Positions 16,234 to 24,913 of a stretch of DNA of 64,000 nucleotides are shown here, in pieces. The position numbers were made by a program, and so were the translations under genes. How positions within the stretch are numbered: position 1 is the first letter of the stretch; every line of letters starts with the position of its first letter. A model generated the notes under the pieces. It saw nothing but the letters and a program-made list of their open reading frames with translations. It was not told where the DNA came from and searched no databases. Source of the stretch: Kitasatospora papulosa (lineage in GTDB: Bacteria > Actinomycetota > Actinomycetes > Streptomycetales > Streptomycetaceae); contig NZ_JNYQ01000002.1 of NCBI RefSeq assembly GCF_000717245.1, positions 124,001 through 188,000 of the forward strand, given 5' to 3'.

Positions 16234-18744
16234 ATGTCTGCCTGCGTCCCTACCCGCAACAACCACTCGTCCCGCAGTTCGCGCCCCTCGAGCGACTCGG
16301 GAATCAAGCGTCCGCACAGTCCGCCGCCTCCTCACCGCCGGCGCTTCCGCGTCTCGGGTGCGGACCTGTCCGCATCGATCACTGTCTTCCTGATCGCCGT
16401 CCCCATGTCTCTCGGTCTCGCCGTGGCCATGGACGCCCCACTCGCCGCCGGCCTCGTCTCGGCCGCGGTCGGCGGAATCGTCGCTGGGCTCCTGGGCGGA
16501 ACGCCCCTCCAGGTCAGCGGCCCCTCCGCAGGACTGACCGTCGTGACAGCCGAGTTGATCCAGGTCTACGGCTGGCGCACCACGTGCGCGATCACCGTCG
16601 GTGCGGGCCTCCTGCAGATCCTGCTGGGATCGCTGAGAGCAGCCCGCAGCGCACTCGCCGTCAGCCCGGCCATCGTTCACGGCACGCTCGCGGGTATCGG
16701 CGTGGCCATCGCCCTCGCCCAGTTGCACATCGTGCTCGGCGGGGCACCGGAGAGCTCGGCCCTGGACAATGCGCTGTCGCTGCCCTCGCACCTGGCCCGG
16801 TCCGAGCCGGCTGCCCTCGTCATCGGCGCGCTCACGATCCTTCTCCTCATCGTGTGGCCACGCCTGCCCGGACGGATCGGTGGGTCGCTCAGCAGAATTC
16901 CTGCGGCGCTGGCCGCAGTGGCCCTCACCACGACTGTCGCAGCTGTGGCCACACCTCGAATCGACCGCGTGGACCTGCCCTCCTGGCGCTCGCACGCAAT
17001 GCCCGAGCTGCCGCACGGCCCGGTGGCGGCGCTCGCCGCAGCGGTGTTCACGGTGATGCTCGTCGCCAGTCTGGAATCCCTGCTCGCCGCGGTCTCCGTG
17101 GACAAGCTCGCCGCCGACCGGTCGACAACGACGGCCAAGGACGGGACCCCGCCTCCCCCACCGGTCAGACGAGCCGACCTGGACCGTGAGCTCCGGGCCC
17201 AGGGCATCGCCAACGCGGTGTCGGGACTGGTCGGAGGCCTCGCCGTGTCCGGTGGCGCCGTCCGCAGTTCGGCGAACGTGCGTGCCGGCGCGGAGAGCCG
17301 TGCCTCCACCGTGCTGCACGGAGTCTGGGTACTACTGGCCGCCTTGCTGCTGGTCACAGCCCTTGAGTGGATCCCCCTGGCCGCGCTCGCCGCCCTGGTG
17401 ATGGTGGTCGGCATCCAGATGGTCAACTTCGCCCACATCCGGAAGGTCCACAGGCACCGGGAGTTCCTGGTGTACGGCGCGACCATCAGCGGGGTGATCC
17501 TCGCCGGGGTGCTCGAGGGCGTGGCGATCGGCATCGTCGTGGCGGTCGCCGTCGCGCTGCACCGGCTCGCCCGCACCAGGATCACCGTGACGGAACAGGA
17601 CGGCCGCTACCTGGTGACCGCTCGAGGGCAGCTGACCTTCCTGGCCGTCCCCCGGCTCAGCCGCCTGCTCGGAAGACTCCCCCACGGAGTGGACGCCGTG
17701 GTCGAGTTGGACGGCTTCTTCATGGACCACGCCGCGTACGAGACGATCCAGGACTGGTACGCGGCGCAGACCGCGATGGGCGGTCACATCGAGTTCACCG
17801 GGCGCTCCGGCGGCCGGATCGCCGAACCGGCGTCGGCGGCCCACTCGTGCTGCCGTCCTTGGACACCGTGGCGCAACCACCACTGCCACGACGGTGGACA
17901 GGACACCACAACGACCGTGGCCGCTCCGCCCTCGGACGTCATTCCCAGGATCACCCCCGCCACCACACCCCCGGCAGGCTCATCGAGCCGTCGGCACGGG
18001 TCCCATCGACTCCTCAGCGGGCTCAGTTCGTTCCAGCGCACCACCGCGCCTCTCGTCCGTGAGGAGCTGGCCCGCCTCGCCGCCGAAGGGCAGCGGCCGT
18101 CACAGCTCTTCCTCACCTGCGCCGACTCCCGCCTCGTCACCAGCATGATCACCGCGAGCGGCCCCGGCGATCTCTTCACGGTGCGCAATGTCGGCAATCT
18201 GGTGCCACCGCCGGACACCGAGGGGGCGACGGGTAACGACGACTCCGTGGCTGCCGCGATCGAATACGCGGTGGACGTGCTGGAAGTCGAATCCATCACC
18301 GTCTGCGGCCACTCGGGATGCGGCGCCATGCAGGCCCTGTTGGGCGCAGAGCCGCAAACGCCCCGGACACCTCTGTGGCGCTGGCTGCGGCACGGACTGC
18401 CGAGCCTGGAGCGCATGCGCTCCCGTCACCACTCCTGGGCGCGCATCGCCGGCCGACTGCCCACCGACGCGGTGGAGCAGCTCTGTCTGACCAACGTCGT
18501 CCAGCAGTTGGAACACCTGCGTGCCCATGAGTCGGTGGCACGCAGACTGGCAGCAGGCACCCTGCAGCTGCACGGCATGTACTTCCATGTCGGCGAAGCC
18601 CAGGCCTACCTCCTGACCGAGGGCGCCAGTTCAGGAACCGGGCCCGACGAGGTCTTCGCCCGAGTCGCACCCGGTGCGGTATGGGGTGTGGAGTCCGAAG
18701 CCGAAGCACTGGAAGCAGCCCCCGGCACCACGGTCGGTGCCTGA
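16234..18744 (+). CDS. SulP family anion transporter fused to beta-carbonic anhydrase
   Basis: 836 residues from ATG 16234, preceded by GGAGGAG. Residues about 40-450 form a SulP permease (ADLSASITVFLIAVPMSLG, many helices). A STAS-like segment follows (YLVTARGQLTFLAVPRLSRLL ... VVELDGFFMDHAAYE), then a Ser/Thr/Pro linker near 560-600. A beta-class carbonic anhydrase ends the protein: LTCADSRL supplies zinc Cys and the Asp-Arg dyad, and VCGHSGCGAM supplies zinc His and Cys. The fusion suggests bicarbonate (or sulfate) uptake coupled to CO2/HCO3- interconversion at the inner face of the membrane. Monocistronic, followed by its own terminator. Confidence 0.94.
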   Translation: MSACVPTRNNHSSRSSRPSSDSGIKRPHSPPPPHRRRFRVSGADLSASITVFLIAVPMSLGLAVAMDAPLAAGLVSAAVGGIVAGLLGGTPLQVSGPSAGLTVVTAELIQVYGWRTTCAITVGAGLLQILLGSLRAARSALAVSPAIVHGTLAGIGVAIALAQLHIVLGGAPESSALDNALSLPSHLARSEPAALVIGALTILLLIVWPRLPGRIGGSLSRIPAALAAVALTTTVAAVATPRIDRVDLPSWRSHAMPELPHGPVAALAAAVFTVMLVASLESLLAAVSVDKLAADRSTTTAKDGTPPPPPVRRADLDRELRAQGIANAVSGLVGGLAVSGGAVRSSANVRAGAESRASTVLHGVWVLLAALLLVTALEWIPLAALAALVMVVGIQMVNFAHIRKVHRHREFLVYGATISGVILAGVLEGVAIGIVVAVAVALHRLARTRITVTEQDGRYLVTARGQLTFLAVPRLSRLLGRLPHGVDAVVELDGFFMDHAAYETIQDWYAAQTAMGGHIEFTGRSGGRIAEPASAAHSCCRPWTPWRNHHCHDGGQDTTTTVAAPPSDVIPRITPATTPPAGSSSRRHGSHRLLSGLSSFQRTTAPLVREELARLAAEGQRPSQLFLTCADSRLVTSMITASGPGDLFTVRNVGNLVPPPDTEGATGNDDSVAAAIEYAVDVLEVESITVCGHSGCGAMQALLGAEPQTPRTPLWRWLRHGLPSLERMRSRHHSWARIAGRLPTDAVEQLCLTNVVQQLEHLRAHESVARRLAAGTLQLHGMYFHVGEAQAYLLTEGASSGTGPDEVFARVAPGAVWGVESEAEALEAAPGTTVGA

Positions 18745-18777
18745 ACCACTCCCTCATCCGGTCCGTGAGACCTTGTG

Positions 18778-18820
18778 GTCCCGCTTTCGCACCGCGCAGC
18801 GCTGTCTGCGGAAGCGGGAC
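18778..18820 (+). terminator. Terminator hairpin after the SulP-carbonic anhydrase gene
   Basis: GTCCCGCTTTCGCA (18778-18791) pairs with TGCGGAAGCGGGAC (18807-18820) with one mismatch, 34 bases after the stop. Confidence 0.65.
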
Positions 18821-18943
18821 CCGTGAGTTCCGCCGCGCGGGACACAGGTCTAAACCAATTTCCGGCAGACACTTGTCACCTGGCCCGCGGCCTGATGAGC
18901 TGTCCCCCGGGACACAACGGACACCCTGGGAATGGGAGATGTC

Positions 18944-20899
18944 GTGAGCAACGAAAGCTTGGCCAATCTGCTCAAGGAGGAGCGGCGGTTCGCACCGCCT
19001 GCCGATCTGGCCGCGAACGCCAACGTGACGGTGGAGGCGTACGAGCAGGCCGAAGCGGACAGGCTGGGCTTCTGGGCCGAGCAGGCCCGCCGCCTCAGCT
19101 GGGCCACCGAGCCGACGGAGACGCTCGACTGGAGCAATCCGCCCTTCGCCAAGTGGTTCGCCGACGGCAAGCTCAACGTCGCGTACAACTGCGTGGACCG
19201 CCACGTCGAGGCGGGCAACGGCGACCGGGTCGCGATCCATTTCGAGGGCGAGCCCGGCGACAGCCGTGCGATCACCTATGCCGAGCTGAAGGACGAGGTC
19301 TCCCGCGCGGCGAACGCACTCACCGAACTCGGCGTGGGCAAGGGAGACCGGGTCGCGGTCTACCTGCCGATGATCCCTGAGGCCGCCGTGGCGATGCTGG
19401 CCTGCGCCCGTATCGGGGCAGCGCATTCGGTGGTCTTCGGCGGCTTCTCCGCGGATGCCATCGCAGCCCGCATCCAGGACGCCGACGCCAAGGTCGTCAT
19501 CACCTCGGACGGCGGCTACCGGCGCGGCAAGCCCTCGGCACTGAAGCCGGCCGTGGACGACGCCGTTTCCCGTATCGACAGCGTCGAGCACGTCCTGGTG
19601 GTCCGTCGCACCGGTCAGGACACCGCCTGGACCGAGGGCCGAGACGTGTGGTGGCACGAGATCACCGGCCGGCAGTCGGCCGAGCACACTCCCGAGGCCT
19701 TCGAAGCGGAGCAGCCGCTCTTCATCCTGTACACCTCGGGGACCACGGGTAAGCCCAAGGGCATCCTGCACACCTCCGGGGGTTACCTCACCCAGGCGGC
19801 GTACACGCACCATGCGGTCTTCGACCTGAAGCCCGAGACCGACGTGTACTGGTGCACCGCGGACATCGGCTGGGTGACCGGCCACTCCTACATCGTCTAC
19901 GGTCCGCTGGCCAACGGTGCGACGCAGGTCATGTACGAGGGCACACCCGACACGCCCCACCAGGGACGCTTCTGGGAAATCGTCCAGAAGTACGGCGTCA
20001 CGATCCTCTACACCGCGCCGACCGCGATCCGTACGTTCATGAAGTGGGGAGACGACATCCCCGCGAAGTTCGACCTGACGTCCCTGCGTGTCCTCGGCTC
20101 GGTCGGTGAGCCGATCAACCCGGAAGCCTGGATCTGGTACCGCAAGAACATCGGCGCCGACACCTGTCCCATCGTGGACACCTGGTGGCAGACCGAGACC
20201 GGCGCCATGATGATCTCGCCCCTCCCGGGAGTCACGCCGACCAAGCCCGGTTCGGCCCAGCGGGCCCTGCCCGGCATCTCCGCAACCGTGGTCGACGACG
20301 AGGCCAACGAGGTACCGAACGGCGGGGGCGGCTATCTCGTCCTCACGGAGCCGTGGCCGTCGATGCTCCGCACCATCTGGGGGGACGACCAGCGCTTCAT
20401 CGACACCTACTGGTCCCGCTTCGAGGGCAAGTACTTCGCGGGCGACGGCGCCAAGAAGGACGAGGACGGTGACATCTGGCTGCTCGGCCGGGTCGACGAC
20501 GTCATGCTCGTGTCCGGGCACAACATCTCGACCACCGAGGTCGAGTCGGCTCTCGTGTCGCACCCCGCGGTCGCCGAGGCTGCCGTGGTCGGCGCCAACG
20601 ACGAGACGACGGGTCAGGCCATCGTGGCCTTCGTGATCCTGCGTGGCACCGCCACAGCGTCCGAGGAACTGGTCGCCGAGCTGCGTAATCACGTCGGCAC
20701 CACGCTCGGTCCGATCGCGAAGCCCAAGCGCGTCCTTCCGGTGGCCGAGCTGCCGAAGACCCGGTCCGGCAAGATCATGCGCCGCCTGCTCCGGGATGTC
20801 GCCGAGAACCGCGAGCTGGGCGATGTCACGACGCTCACCGATTCCTCGGTCATGGCTCTCATCCAGACACAGCTGCCCTCGGCTTCGTCCGACGACTAG
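18944..20899 (+). CDS. acsA: Acetyl-CoA synthetase
   Basis: 651 residues, the usual length. GTG 18944 chosen because GGGAG lies 6 bases upstream and the N-terminus SNESLANLLKEE matches known Streptomyces starts. Adenylation motif YTSGTTGKPKG near residue 265; C-terminal LPKTRSGKIMRR contains Lys610, the catalytic lysine regulated by reversible acetylation. Converts acetate, ATP and CoA to acetyl-CoA. A strong terminator follows. Confidence 0.97.
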   Translation: MSNESLANLLKEERRFAPPADLAANANVTVEAYEQAEADRLGFWAEQARRLSWATEPTETLDWSNPPFAKWFADGKLNVAYNCVDRHVEAGNGDRVAIHFEGEPGDSRAITYAELKDEVSRAANALTELGVGKGDRVAVYLPMIPEAAVAMLACARIGAAHSVVFGGFSADAIAARIQDADAKVVITSDGGYRRGKPSALKPAVDDAVSRIDSVEHVLVVRRTGQDTAWTEGRDVWWHEITGRQSAEHTPEAFEAEQPLFILYTSGTTGKPKGILHTSGGYLTQAAYTHHAVFDLKPETDVYWCTADIGWVTGHSYIVYGPLANGATQVMYEGTPDTPHQGRFWEIVQKYGVTILYTAPTAIRTFMKWGDDIPAKFDLTSLRVLGSVGEPINPEAWIWYRKNIGADTCPIVDTWWQTETGAMMISPLPGVTPTKPGSAQRALPGISATVVDDEANEVPNGGGGYLVLTEPWPSMLRTIWGDDQRFIDTYWSRFEGKYFAGDGAKKDEDGDIWLLGRVDDVMLVSGHNISTTEVESALVSHPAVAEAAVVGANDETTGQAIVAFVILRGTATASEELVAELRNHVGTTLGPIAKPKRVLPVAELPKTRSGKIMRRLLRDVAENRELGDVTTLTDSSVMALIQTQLPSASSDD

Positions 20900-20992
20900 A
20901 GCGAGACGAACAAGCAGGACCGGCGGGACCTGCAAGGACGAACGGACCAGAGGTCCGGACGGCCAGGTCGAAGTGCCCGTCCGCACACCGTC

Positions 20993-21023
20993 GAGGGGCA
21001 CCCGGAGCAACCGGGTGCCCCTC
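20993..21023 (+). terminator. 13-bp perfect terminator hairpin after acsA
   Basis: GAGGGGCACCCGG (20993-21005) and CCGGGTGCCCCTC (21011-21023) with loop AGCAA. Confidence 0.82.
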
Positions 21024-21373
21024 CGCGCTGTCCTGGGCGGGGCCCCGCCGAAAGCTGTCGGAGGCCGGGCGTCGCGCGCGGAGAGACAGAGGCGGACGAC
21101 TCCGGGAACCCCCGCCGAGCGGCGGGCAGCGGATCCGGATACGTTCCCCGTACCCCGGGTACAGTGGTGATCACGTCGAGCAGTACGCGTCCGCAGTCCG
21201 GCCACCCGGCGGCTCACGGGCACGTTCACGCCGGTACGTGCCGCCGGTCCGCAGGCAGGTGCGAGGACTCGGCGACAACCGCATAGAAATGTTCACAGGG
21301 GCGCCGGGAAGTCTGGTCGGCATGTGTATCCGCCATGCCACCACTGCCGTCATCCGACCCGGAGGTCTCCCTC
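21024..21373. other. Intergenic region upstream of nhaA
   Basis: 350 bp with no supported gene. It should contain the nhaA promoter; the stretch CGTACCCCGGGTACAGTGGTGATCACG near 21150-21176 is a candidate. The minus strand near 21300-21350 loosely resembles the 5' end of a tRNA (GTGGCATGGCGGATAC) but has no matching T arm. Confidence 0.45.
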
Positions 21374-22774
21374 GTGGTCCCGCCCTCTTCCCCTTCCGGC
21401 CGCCGTACCCTGCTCGGCCGGCTATCCCTCCCCGAACGCAACTACGTCGCCGAGGCCCTGCGCACCGAGACGGTGGGCGGCGTCATCCTGCTGGTCGCCG
21501 CCGTCACCGCGCTGATCTGGGCCAACACCTTCGGCGCCGCCTACACCTCCGTCAGCGATTTCCACTTCGGCCCGGAAGCGCTGGGACTGCATCTCTCGGT
21601 GTCCCACTGGGCCGCCGACGGACTGCTCGCCGTGTTCTTCTTCGTGGCGGGGGTCGAACTCAAACGTGAGCTGGTCGCCGGGGAGCTCCGCGACCCCCGG
21701 GCCGCCGCCCTGCCCGTCGCGGCGGCACTCTGCGGCATGGCCGTCCCCGCAGTCGTCTACACGGTCACCACGGTGCTGGGTGACGGGTCCCTGGCCGGCT
21801 GGGCCGTGCCCACCGCCACCGACATCGCGTTCGCACTGGCCGTCCTCGCAGTCATCGGTACGTCGCTCCCCGCAGCGCTGCGTGCCTTCCTGCTGACCCT
21901 CGCAGTCGTCGACGACCTGTTCGCCATCCTCATCATCGCGGTCTTCTTCACCGAGGACATCGACCTCCTGGCGCTCGGCGGCGCGTTCCTCGGCCTCGCC
22001 GTGTTCTACGTACTGCTGCGCACGGGTGTGCGTGGCTGGTACGTCTACGTACCGCTCGCCCTGGTCATCTGGGCCCTCATGTACAACAGCGGGGTCCACG
22101 CGACGATCGCGGGTGTGGCAATGGGCCTCATGCTTCGCTGCACCCGGCGCGAGGGAGAGACGCATTCCCCCGGGGAACACATCGAGCACCTCGTGCGCCC
22201 TCTGTCGGCGGGCGTCGCGGTCCCGCTGTTCGCCCTGTTCTCCGCGGGCGTCACCCTCAAGGGCGATGCTCTGGCAGGCGTCTTCACCCGGCCCGAAACG
22301 CTCGGTGTGGTTCTCGGTCTGGTCGTCGGCAAGACCGTCGGCATCTTCGGCGGTACCTGGCTCGTCACCCGCTTCACCAGGGCCGAGCTGAACAAGGACC
22401 TCGCCTGGGCCGATGTCTTCGCGGTGGCCACGCTGGCCGGCATCGGCTTCACCGTCTCGCTGCTCATCGGGGAGCTCGCCTTCGCCGGCGACGACGACAT
22501 GATCAACGAGGTCAAGGCCGCGGTCCTCATCGGATCCCTGATTGCGGCCGTACTCTCCGGTGTACTGCTCAAACTGCGGGTACGCAGATACAGGGCGCTG
22601 TACGAGGCCGAGGAACTCGACGCGGACGCGTCGGGAGTTCCCGACGTCTACGAACAGGACGACCCGGAGTACCACCTGCGCATGGCCGCGATCCACGAAC
22701 GGAAGGCGGCCGAGCACCGCCGCCTTGCCGAACGGGCGGGGGCAACGAGCAGCAAGCCGGACAGTCCGGCATGA
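21374..22774 (+). CDS. nhaA: Na+/H+ antiporter NhaA
   Basis: 466 residues from GTG 21374, which follows GGAGG by 8 bases; an in-frame ATG at 21335 lacks a ribosome site. About twelve hydrophobic segments; the TATDIAFALAV and LAVVDDLFAIL motifs carry the ion-binding aspartates of NhaA (equivalents of Asp133, Asp163, Asp164). The C-terminal ~60 residues are charged and cytosolic (DDPEYHLRMAAIHERKAAEHRRLAE). Exchanges Na+ for H+ for salt and pH homeostasis. Heads a run of three plus-strand genes. Confidence 0.94.
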   Translation: MVPPSSPSGRRTLLGRLSLPERNYVAEALRTETVGGVILLVAAVTALIWANTFGAAYTSVSDFHFGPEALGLHLSVSHWAADGLLAVFFFVAGVELKRELVAGELRDPRAAALPVAAALCGMAVPAVVYTVTTVLGDGSLAGWAVPTATDIAFALAVLAVIGTSLPAALRAFLLTLAVVDDLFAILIIAVFFTEDIDLLALGGAFLGLAVFYVLLRTGVRGWYVYVPLALVIWALMYNSGVHATIAGVAMGLMLRCTRREGETHSPGEHIEHLVRPLSAGVAVPLFALFSAGVTLKGDALAGVFTRPETLGVVLGLVVGKTVGIFGGTWLVTRFTRAELNKDLAWADVFAVATLAGIGFTVSLLIGELAFAGDDDMINEVKAAVLIGSLIAAVLSGVLLKLRVRRYRALYEAEELDADASGVPDVYEQDDPEYHLRMAAIHERKAAEHRRLAERAGATSSKPDSPA

Positions 22775-22813
22775 TCTGACATCGGATGTACGGAAGAGGA
22801 GAGGGAGTCAGGG

Positions 22814-23341
22814 ATGAGCGACCCCGGCAACTACGCGGGCAGCACCGACCGTAGTCTCGGACAGCTGTTCGCTTCGGCGACCGCTGAGATGTCCGCGCTG
22901 GTGCACGACGAGATCGCACTGGCCAAGGCCGAGGTGCGTCAGGACGTCAAGCGCGGCGTGATCGGCAGTGTGGCGTTCATCGTCACGGGTGTGCTGATCC
23001 TCTTCGCGATCCCCGTGCTGAGTTTCGCCGCGGCATACGGGATCCACAATCTCGGGCTCGGACTGGCCTGGTCGTTCCTGATCGTGGGCGGTGCGTTCAT
23101 CCTGCTGGGGATTCTGATCGCCCTCTTCGGGCTCGCCAAGTTCAAGAAGGTCAAGCCGCCGGAGAAGTCCATCGCCTCGGCCAAGCAGACCGCGGCGGTC
23201 CTGCAGGGCGTCAAGCCGCACCCGCGCCCCGCCGGGGTGCTCGCGATCGAGCAGGCGCAGGGCAGCACGCTCTCGGACAGGGCCATCGAGAACCGTCCTG
23301 TCCAGGACAAGGCGGTCTCTGTGACACGCTCGTCCACATGA
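22814..23341 (+). CDS. Actinobacterial Holin-X (DUF1469) family small membrane protein
   Basis: 175 residues, with a purine-rich ribosome site (GAGAGGGAG). An N-terminal amphipathic region (SLGQLFASATAEMSALVHDEIALAKAE) precedes two transmembrane helices (GSVAFIVTGVLILFAIPVLSFAAAYG and WSFLIVGGAFILLGILIALFG) and a basic tail. The family is called phage holin-like but is chromosomal and conserved beside this hydrolase; there is no phage context. Stop overlaps the next start (ATGA). Confidence 0.85.
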   Translation: MSDPGNYAGSTDRSLGQLFASATAEMSALVHDEIALAKAEVRQDVKRGVIGSVAFIVTGVLILFAIPVLSFAAAYGIHNLGLGLAWSFLIVGGAFILLGILIALFGLAKFKKVKPPEKSIASAKQTAAVLQGVKPHPRPAGVLAIEQAQGSTLSDRAIENRPVQDKAVSVTRSST

Positions 23342-24315
23342 CCGACCCCGATTTCAGCACATCCGGCCCGGTGGGCCCGCTGGGGCCGGCCGCCGGTTCC
23401 GGCGGCCCTGTCCGCATCGACGGACCGTGGACTCACCGCGATGTGGCAGCCAACGGCGCACGCTTCCACATCGCCGAGCTGGGCGACGGGCCGCTGGTTC
23501 TGCTGCTGCACGGCTTCCCGCAGTTCTGGTGGACCTGGCGCCATCAGCTGACCGCCCTGGCCGACGCCGGTTACCGCGCCGTCGCGATGGACCTCCGCGG
23601 AGTCGGCGGCAGCGACCGTACGCCCCGGGGTTACGATCCCGCGAACCTCGCACTCGACGTCACCGGCGTGATCCGTTCCCTCGGCGAACCGGACGCGGCG
23701 CTCGTGGGGCACGACATGGGCGGATATCTCGCCTGGACGGCTGCCGTGATGCGGCCGAAACTGGTGCGACGGCTCGTGGTGTCCTCGATGCCGCATCCGC
23801 GCCGCTGGCGTTCCTCGATGCTCTCGGACCTCGCTCAGTCCCGGGCAGGTTCGCACATCTGGGGTTTCCAGCGCCCCTGGGTACCGGAGCGTCAGCTCGT
23901 CGCGGACGAGGCGGCGTTGGTCGCCCGGATGATCCGCGACTGGTCGGGCCCCCGCACCCAGGAGTTCCCGGACGACGCGACGGTGGACGTCTACCGCCGC
24001 GCGATGTGCATCCCGTCGACGGCTCATTGCTCGATCGAGCCGTACCGCTGGATGGTGCGTTCACTGGCGCGTCCCGACGGTGTCCAGTTCAACCGGCGGA
24101 TGAAGCGCCCCGTCCGGGTGCCGACGCTGCATCTTCACGGATCGCTCGATCCGGCCGTAAGGACACGCAGTTCCGCGGGATCCGGCGAGTACGTCGAAGC
24201 GCCGTACAGATGGCGACTTTTCGACGGTCTGGGGCACTTCCCGCACGAGGAGGATCCGGTCGGCTTCTCGACCGAACTCATCAACTGGCTCAAGGACCCC
24301 GAGCCCGACCGGTAG
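23338..24315 (+). CDS. Alpha/beta hydrolase, epoxide-hydrolase-like (EphE type)
   Basis: 325 residues. HGFPQFWW is the HGxP oxyanion motif; GHDMGGY carries the nucleophile, an Asp as in epoxide hydrolases and dehalogenases rather than Ser. The distal catalytic pair is probably HGSLDP and GHFPHEE. Translationally coupled to the upstream membrane protein. The homologous gene in M. tuberculosis (Rv3670, ephE) lies in the same order next to marP. Natural substrate unknown. Confidence 0.9.
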   Translation: MTDPDFSTSGPVGPLGPAAGSGGPVRIDGPWTHRDVAANGARFHIAELGDGPLVLLLHGFPQFWWTWRHQLTALADAGYRAVAMDLRGVGGSDRTPRGYDPANLALDVTGVIRSLGEPDAALVGHDMGGYLAWTAAVMRPKLVRRLVVSSMPHPRRWRSSMLSDLAQSRAGSHIWGFQRPWVPERQLVADEAALVARMIRDWSGPRTQEFPDDATVDVYRRAMCIPSTAHCSIEPYRWMVRSLARPDGVQFNRRMKRPVRVPTLHLHGSLDPAVRTRSSAGSGEYVEAPYRWRLFDGLGHFPHEEDPVGFSTELINWLKDPEPDR

Positions 24316-24913
24316 TCGAGAGGCACACACGTCCGACGAACAGCCAATTGCCTTCCGCATAAGCCAATTGGCTGACTCGCTCACGATTACCGACCTTGGG
24401 TCGGGGGCAGACGTCGGGGTATGGGCTGGACGCGCGACTTCAATGACGCAGCACGCAACCGCCGCTCGACCGCTCCTGCCGGTCCGAGCATTCACGAGGG
24501 GGGCGGCTCGCTGAGCCGGGTGCACGATGTGAGCGATTTCCATGAACTCCGGCTGGGCATTCCGCGTATCCTCCACCGCCGTGCCCGCTGGGTCTCGGCG
24601 CGCCTGCGCCATCCCCGCGGATGACGCGGAGGCCGTCGGACGACACTCCACACGCCGGGAACCGGATCCGTCGAGGCCCGGTACCCGGCTCCCGCACTCC
24701 GTGAATCCGCCTGTACGCGAGATCGACACGGCACAGCGGCAGTCGGTGGCCCGGAGCCACGGCCCCCGCGCCGGCCGGCCACTCCGCATGACAGTGGCCG
24801 GCTCGTGACGGTCGCGTCCGGCTGACGGCCTCAGCCACCCGGGGCCGCCCTGCGCGGGCCACGGGTCGGCGGCGTCCGGACGGCGCCCTCGGCGAGCGTC
24901 CGGACGCAAGGCG
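24316..24913. other. Intergenic region between convergent hydrolase and MarP genes
   Basis: About 600 bp. It starts with the inverted repeat at 24341-24374 (separate entry). A 67-codon plus-strand frame at 24421-24624 has no recognisable domain and no clear ribosome site, so it is not called; long arginine-rich minus-strand frames look like chance ORFs. No RNA gene recognised. Confidence 0.45.
24341..24374 (+). terminator. Inverted repeat containing a perfect 12-bp palindrome
   Basis: CAGCCAATTG (24341-24350) pairs with CAATTGGCTG (24365-24374); the right arm lies inside AGCCAATTGGCT, itself a perfect palindrome. Its position 26 bp after the hydrolase stop suggests a terminator, but the moderate A+T and nested symmetry also fit a protein-binding site. 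Confidence 0.5.

Noticed and set aside
18296..21229. A 977-codon open frame on the minus strand across the carbonic anhydrase and acsA genes
   Set aside because: Antisense shadow of two clear genes; high G+C removes stop codons from the opposite strand. Composition is Arg/Gly/His-rich with no domain.
21290..21360. tRNA-like 5' sequence on the minus strand (GTGGCATGGCGGATAC)
   Set aside because: No acceptor partner and no GTTCRAATCC T-loop at the right distance.
22814..23341. Prophage signal because of the 'holin' family name
   Set aside because: No phage genes nearby; the family is an ordinary actinobacterial membrane protein in a conserved operon.
24421..24624. 67-codon plus-strand frame in the large gap before the MarP gene
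   Set aside because: Some less biased composition, but no ribosome site, domain or conserved neighbour; left as intergenic.
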